From Deltaproteobacteria bacterium (GTDB lineage Bacteria; Desulfobacterota; Desulfobacteria; Desulfobacterales; JAFDCJ01), in NCBI GenBank assembly GCA_019310665.1, contig JAFDDW010000455.1, positions 1 through 6,275 on the forward strand: 6,275 bases of DNA, given 5' to 3'. A program made the position numbers and the translations under genes. A model generated the notes under the pieces. The model made no database searches and had not been told where the DNA came from. It saw only the letters and a list, made by a program, of their open reading frames with translations. This document shows, one piece after another, positions 5,355 through 6,275 of the stretch (within the stretch, counting starts at the first letter, position 1; each line of letters begins with the position of its first letter).

Positions 5355-5363
5355 GGAGGAACT

Positions 5364-6219
5364 ATGGGTAACAAGGGTCAGGGGATCGATGAATTAAGCG
5401 GATTTGCTATGGAGTTTATCAAAGAGGCCGGGAAACAGGCGCTGCCGTTTTTTGGGAAAGGCAAACCCCAGGTCAAATTCGACCAGGGCCTGGTCACAGG
5501 CGCTGCCGTTTTTTGGGAAAGGCAAACCCCAGGTCAAATTCGACCAGGGCCTGGTCACCGAGGCGGATTTACGGATAACGAAATTTTTTCAGGAAAAACT
5601 GAAGGAGCGTTTTCCGGATCATCATGTGTTTAAACATGATCAGCTCAACGAAAATTATTCCCATGAAGGCAAACGCTACGTCTGGATCTTTGATCCCATT
5701 GAAGGTGTGGCGAATTATCAGGCCGGGATTCCCATCTGGGGTATGTCACTGGCATTGATTGATAATTTTTGGCCCATTTTTGGCGTCTTTTACATGCCGG
5801 CCACCGGCGATATATTTCACGCCCGGGCCGGCAAAGAAGCCTTTTGGGGCAAGAAGAAAATGCAGATAGCTGATTCCGATATTAATGATGAAAGCGTGTT
5901 GTTTACGTTTTCCCGGTTTCATCAGCACTATCGTTCGAATTTTCCGGGCAAGATCCGTAACCTGGGATGTGCATCCGCACATATATGCTATGTGGCCATG
6001 GGGCGGGCCGATGCAGCAGTGATCGCCAACGAATCCTTCCAGGGCCTGGCGGCCGCCCGGGTGATCATCGAGGCGGCCGGGGGTAAAGTCTGCACCTTTG
6101 ACGGCTGCAATTTTCATTTGAATGAATACCTGGACGGGCAGAAAATCGATGAACACCTGCTGGTAGCGGCCCCGGGAAATTTTATGCAGGTCCGAAATTG
6201 CCTGCAACCGGGCTCTTGA
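5364..6219 (+). pseudogene. Inositol-monophosphatase-family gene, frameshifted by a 61-bp tandem duplication
   Basis: A strong AAGGAGG (5353-5359) overlaps the stop of the phosphatase gene and leads to ATG 5364. The frame runs correctly to about 5497, then an exact 61-bp duplication pushes it out of frame and it stops at 5633 after 89 residues. The rest of the protein continues in the +1 frame to TGA 6217-6219. Deleting one copy gives 264 residues, normal for the family: LVTEADL (43-49), FPDH (63-66), WIFDPIEGVANY (87-98), GIPIWGMSLALI (101-112) and a C-terminal ESFQGLAAARVIIEAAGG. Against IMPases, the Glu70 region is KHDQ, Asp90 is kept, Asp93 is Glu, and the WD of the last metal motif is FQ. 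Even intact, it may bind a ligand rather than act as a normal Mg-phosphatase. Operon position suggests a role with the upstream phosphatase. A sequencing or assembly error is possible. Confidence 0.8.
5435..5558 (+). repeat. Exact 61-bp tandem direct duplication
   Basis: Positions 5435-5497 are identical to 5496-5558, an offset of 61 bp with a 2-nt shared AC at the junction. No mismatch is seen across the unit, including its run of six T. Since 61 is not a multiple of three, the duplication shifts the reading frame of the IMPase-like gene by +1. The lack of any divergence suggests a recent event or an assembly artefact. Confidence 0.95.
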
Positions 6220-6275
6220 TACAAGGGTGGGGCGCTTTACTCAAAATTGGGATACCGGATGATTGATGTATTCAC
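6220..6275 (+). other. Downstream edge; possible start of a further gene
   Basis: After the TGA at 6217-6219 there is no terminator hairpin. An ATG at 6259 (reading MIDVF to the window edge) could start another gene of the same operon, but only a weak GGGA (6249-6252) precedes it. Too short to identify. Confidence 0.2.

Noticed and set aside
5435..5633. Programmed frameshift in the IMPase-like gene at the T-run
   Set aside because: The T6 run would favour a -1 slip, while the downstream part is in the +1 frame, and the exact 61-bp duplication fully explains the break.
1..6275. CRISPR array, tRNA, rRNA or transposase
   Set aside because: No regularly spaced repeats, no tRNA cloverleaf or rRNA-like stretch, and no transposase motifs were seen on either strand.

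Overview
The window looks like a piece of a Desulfobacterota (Desulfobacterales-like) genome. That placement is inferred from gene content: minor pilins with Asp-rich EF-hand-like loops, a GEMM-like riboswitch ahead of pilin genes, and heptamer-type intergenic inverted repeats. No marker gene proves it.

Left part (1-2335, minus strand). Three minor-pilin/pseudopilin genes form one operon, read right to left as fimT/gspH-like (1409-1885), pilW-like (582-1406) and pilV-like (142-522). It ends near a perfect 21-bp palindrome (87-129). Ahead of fimT is a long structured leader. It holds a candidate class-I cyclic-dinucleotide (GEMM-I-like) aptamer at about 2012-2178, whose 3' strand is also the 5' arm of an intrinsic terminator (1982-2028). 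This is the classic layout of a transcription-control riboswitch, here on a type IV pilus operon. The aptamer has an apparent compensatory pair swap and a possible U at the ligand-pairing position. Its P3 arm carries a long repeat-like extension. A second strong terminator (2181-2234) lies just upstream and may end a separate short RNA.

Middle (2336-3656). There is a small three-helix membrane protein of unknown function (2457-2753, plus), an imperfect inverted repeat (2774-2870), and a predicted HD-superfamily hydrolase (2887-3465, minus) with a good sigma70-type promoter. A second promoter candidate faces the opposite way.

Right part (3657-6275, plus). A multi-pass membrane HAMP-SpoIIE/PP2C phosphatase (3657-5354) is followed 9 nt later by an inositol-monophosphatase-family gene (5364-6219). 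The second gene is split by an exact 61-bp tandem duplication that shifts the reading frame. Removing one copy restores a 264-residue protein, which itself lacks several canonical metal ligands of the family. The two probably form an operon, which suggests partner-switch style signalling upstream of an unidentified target.

Main points for a second look: the variant GEMM-like riboswitch controlling pilins, the repeat expansion inside its P3 arm, and the recent-looking 61-bp duplication in a catalytically divergent IMPase homologue.
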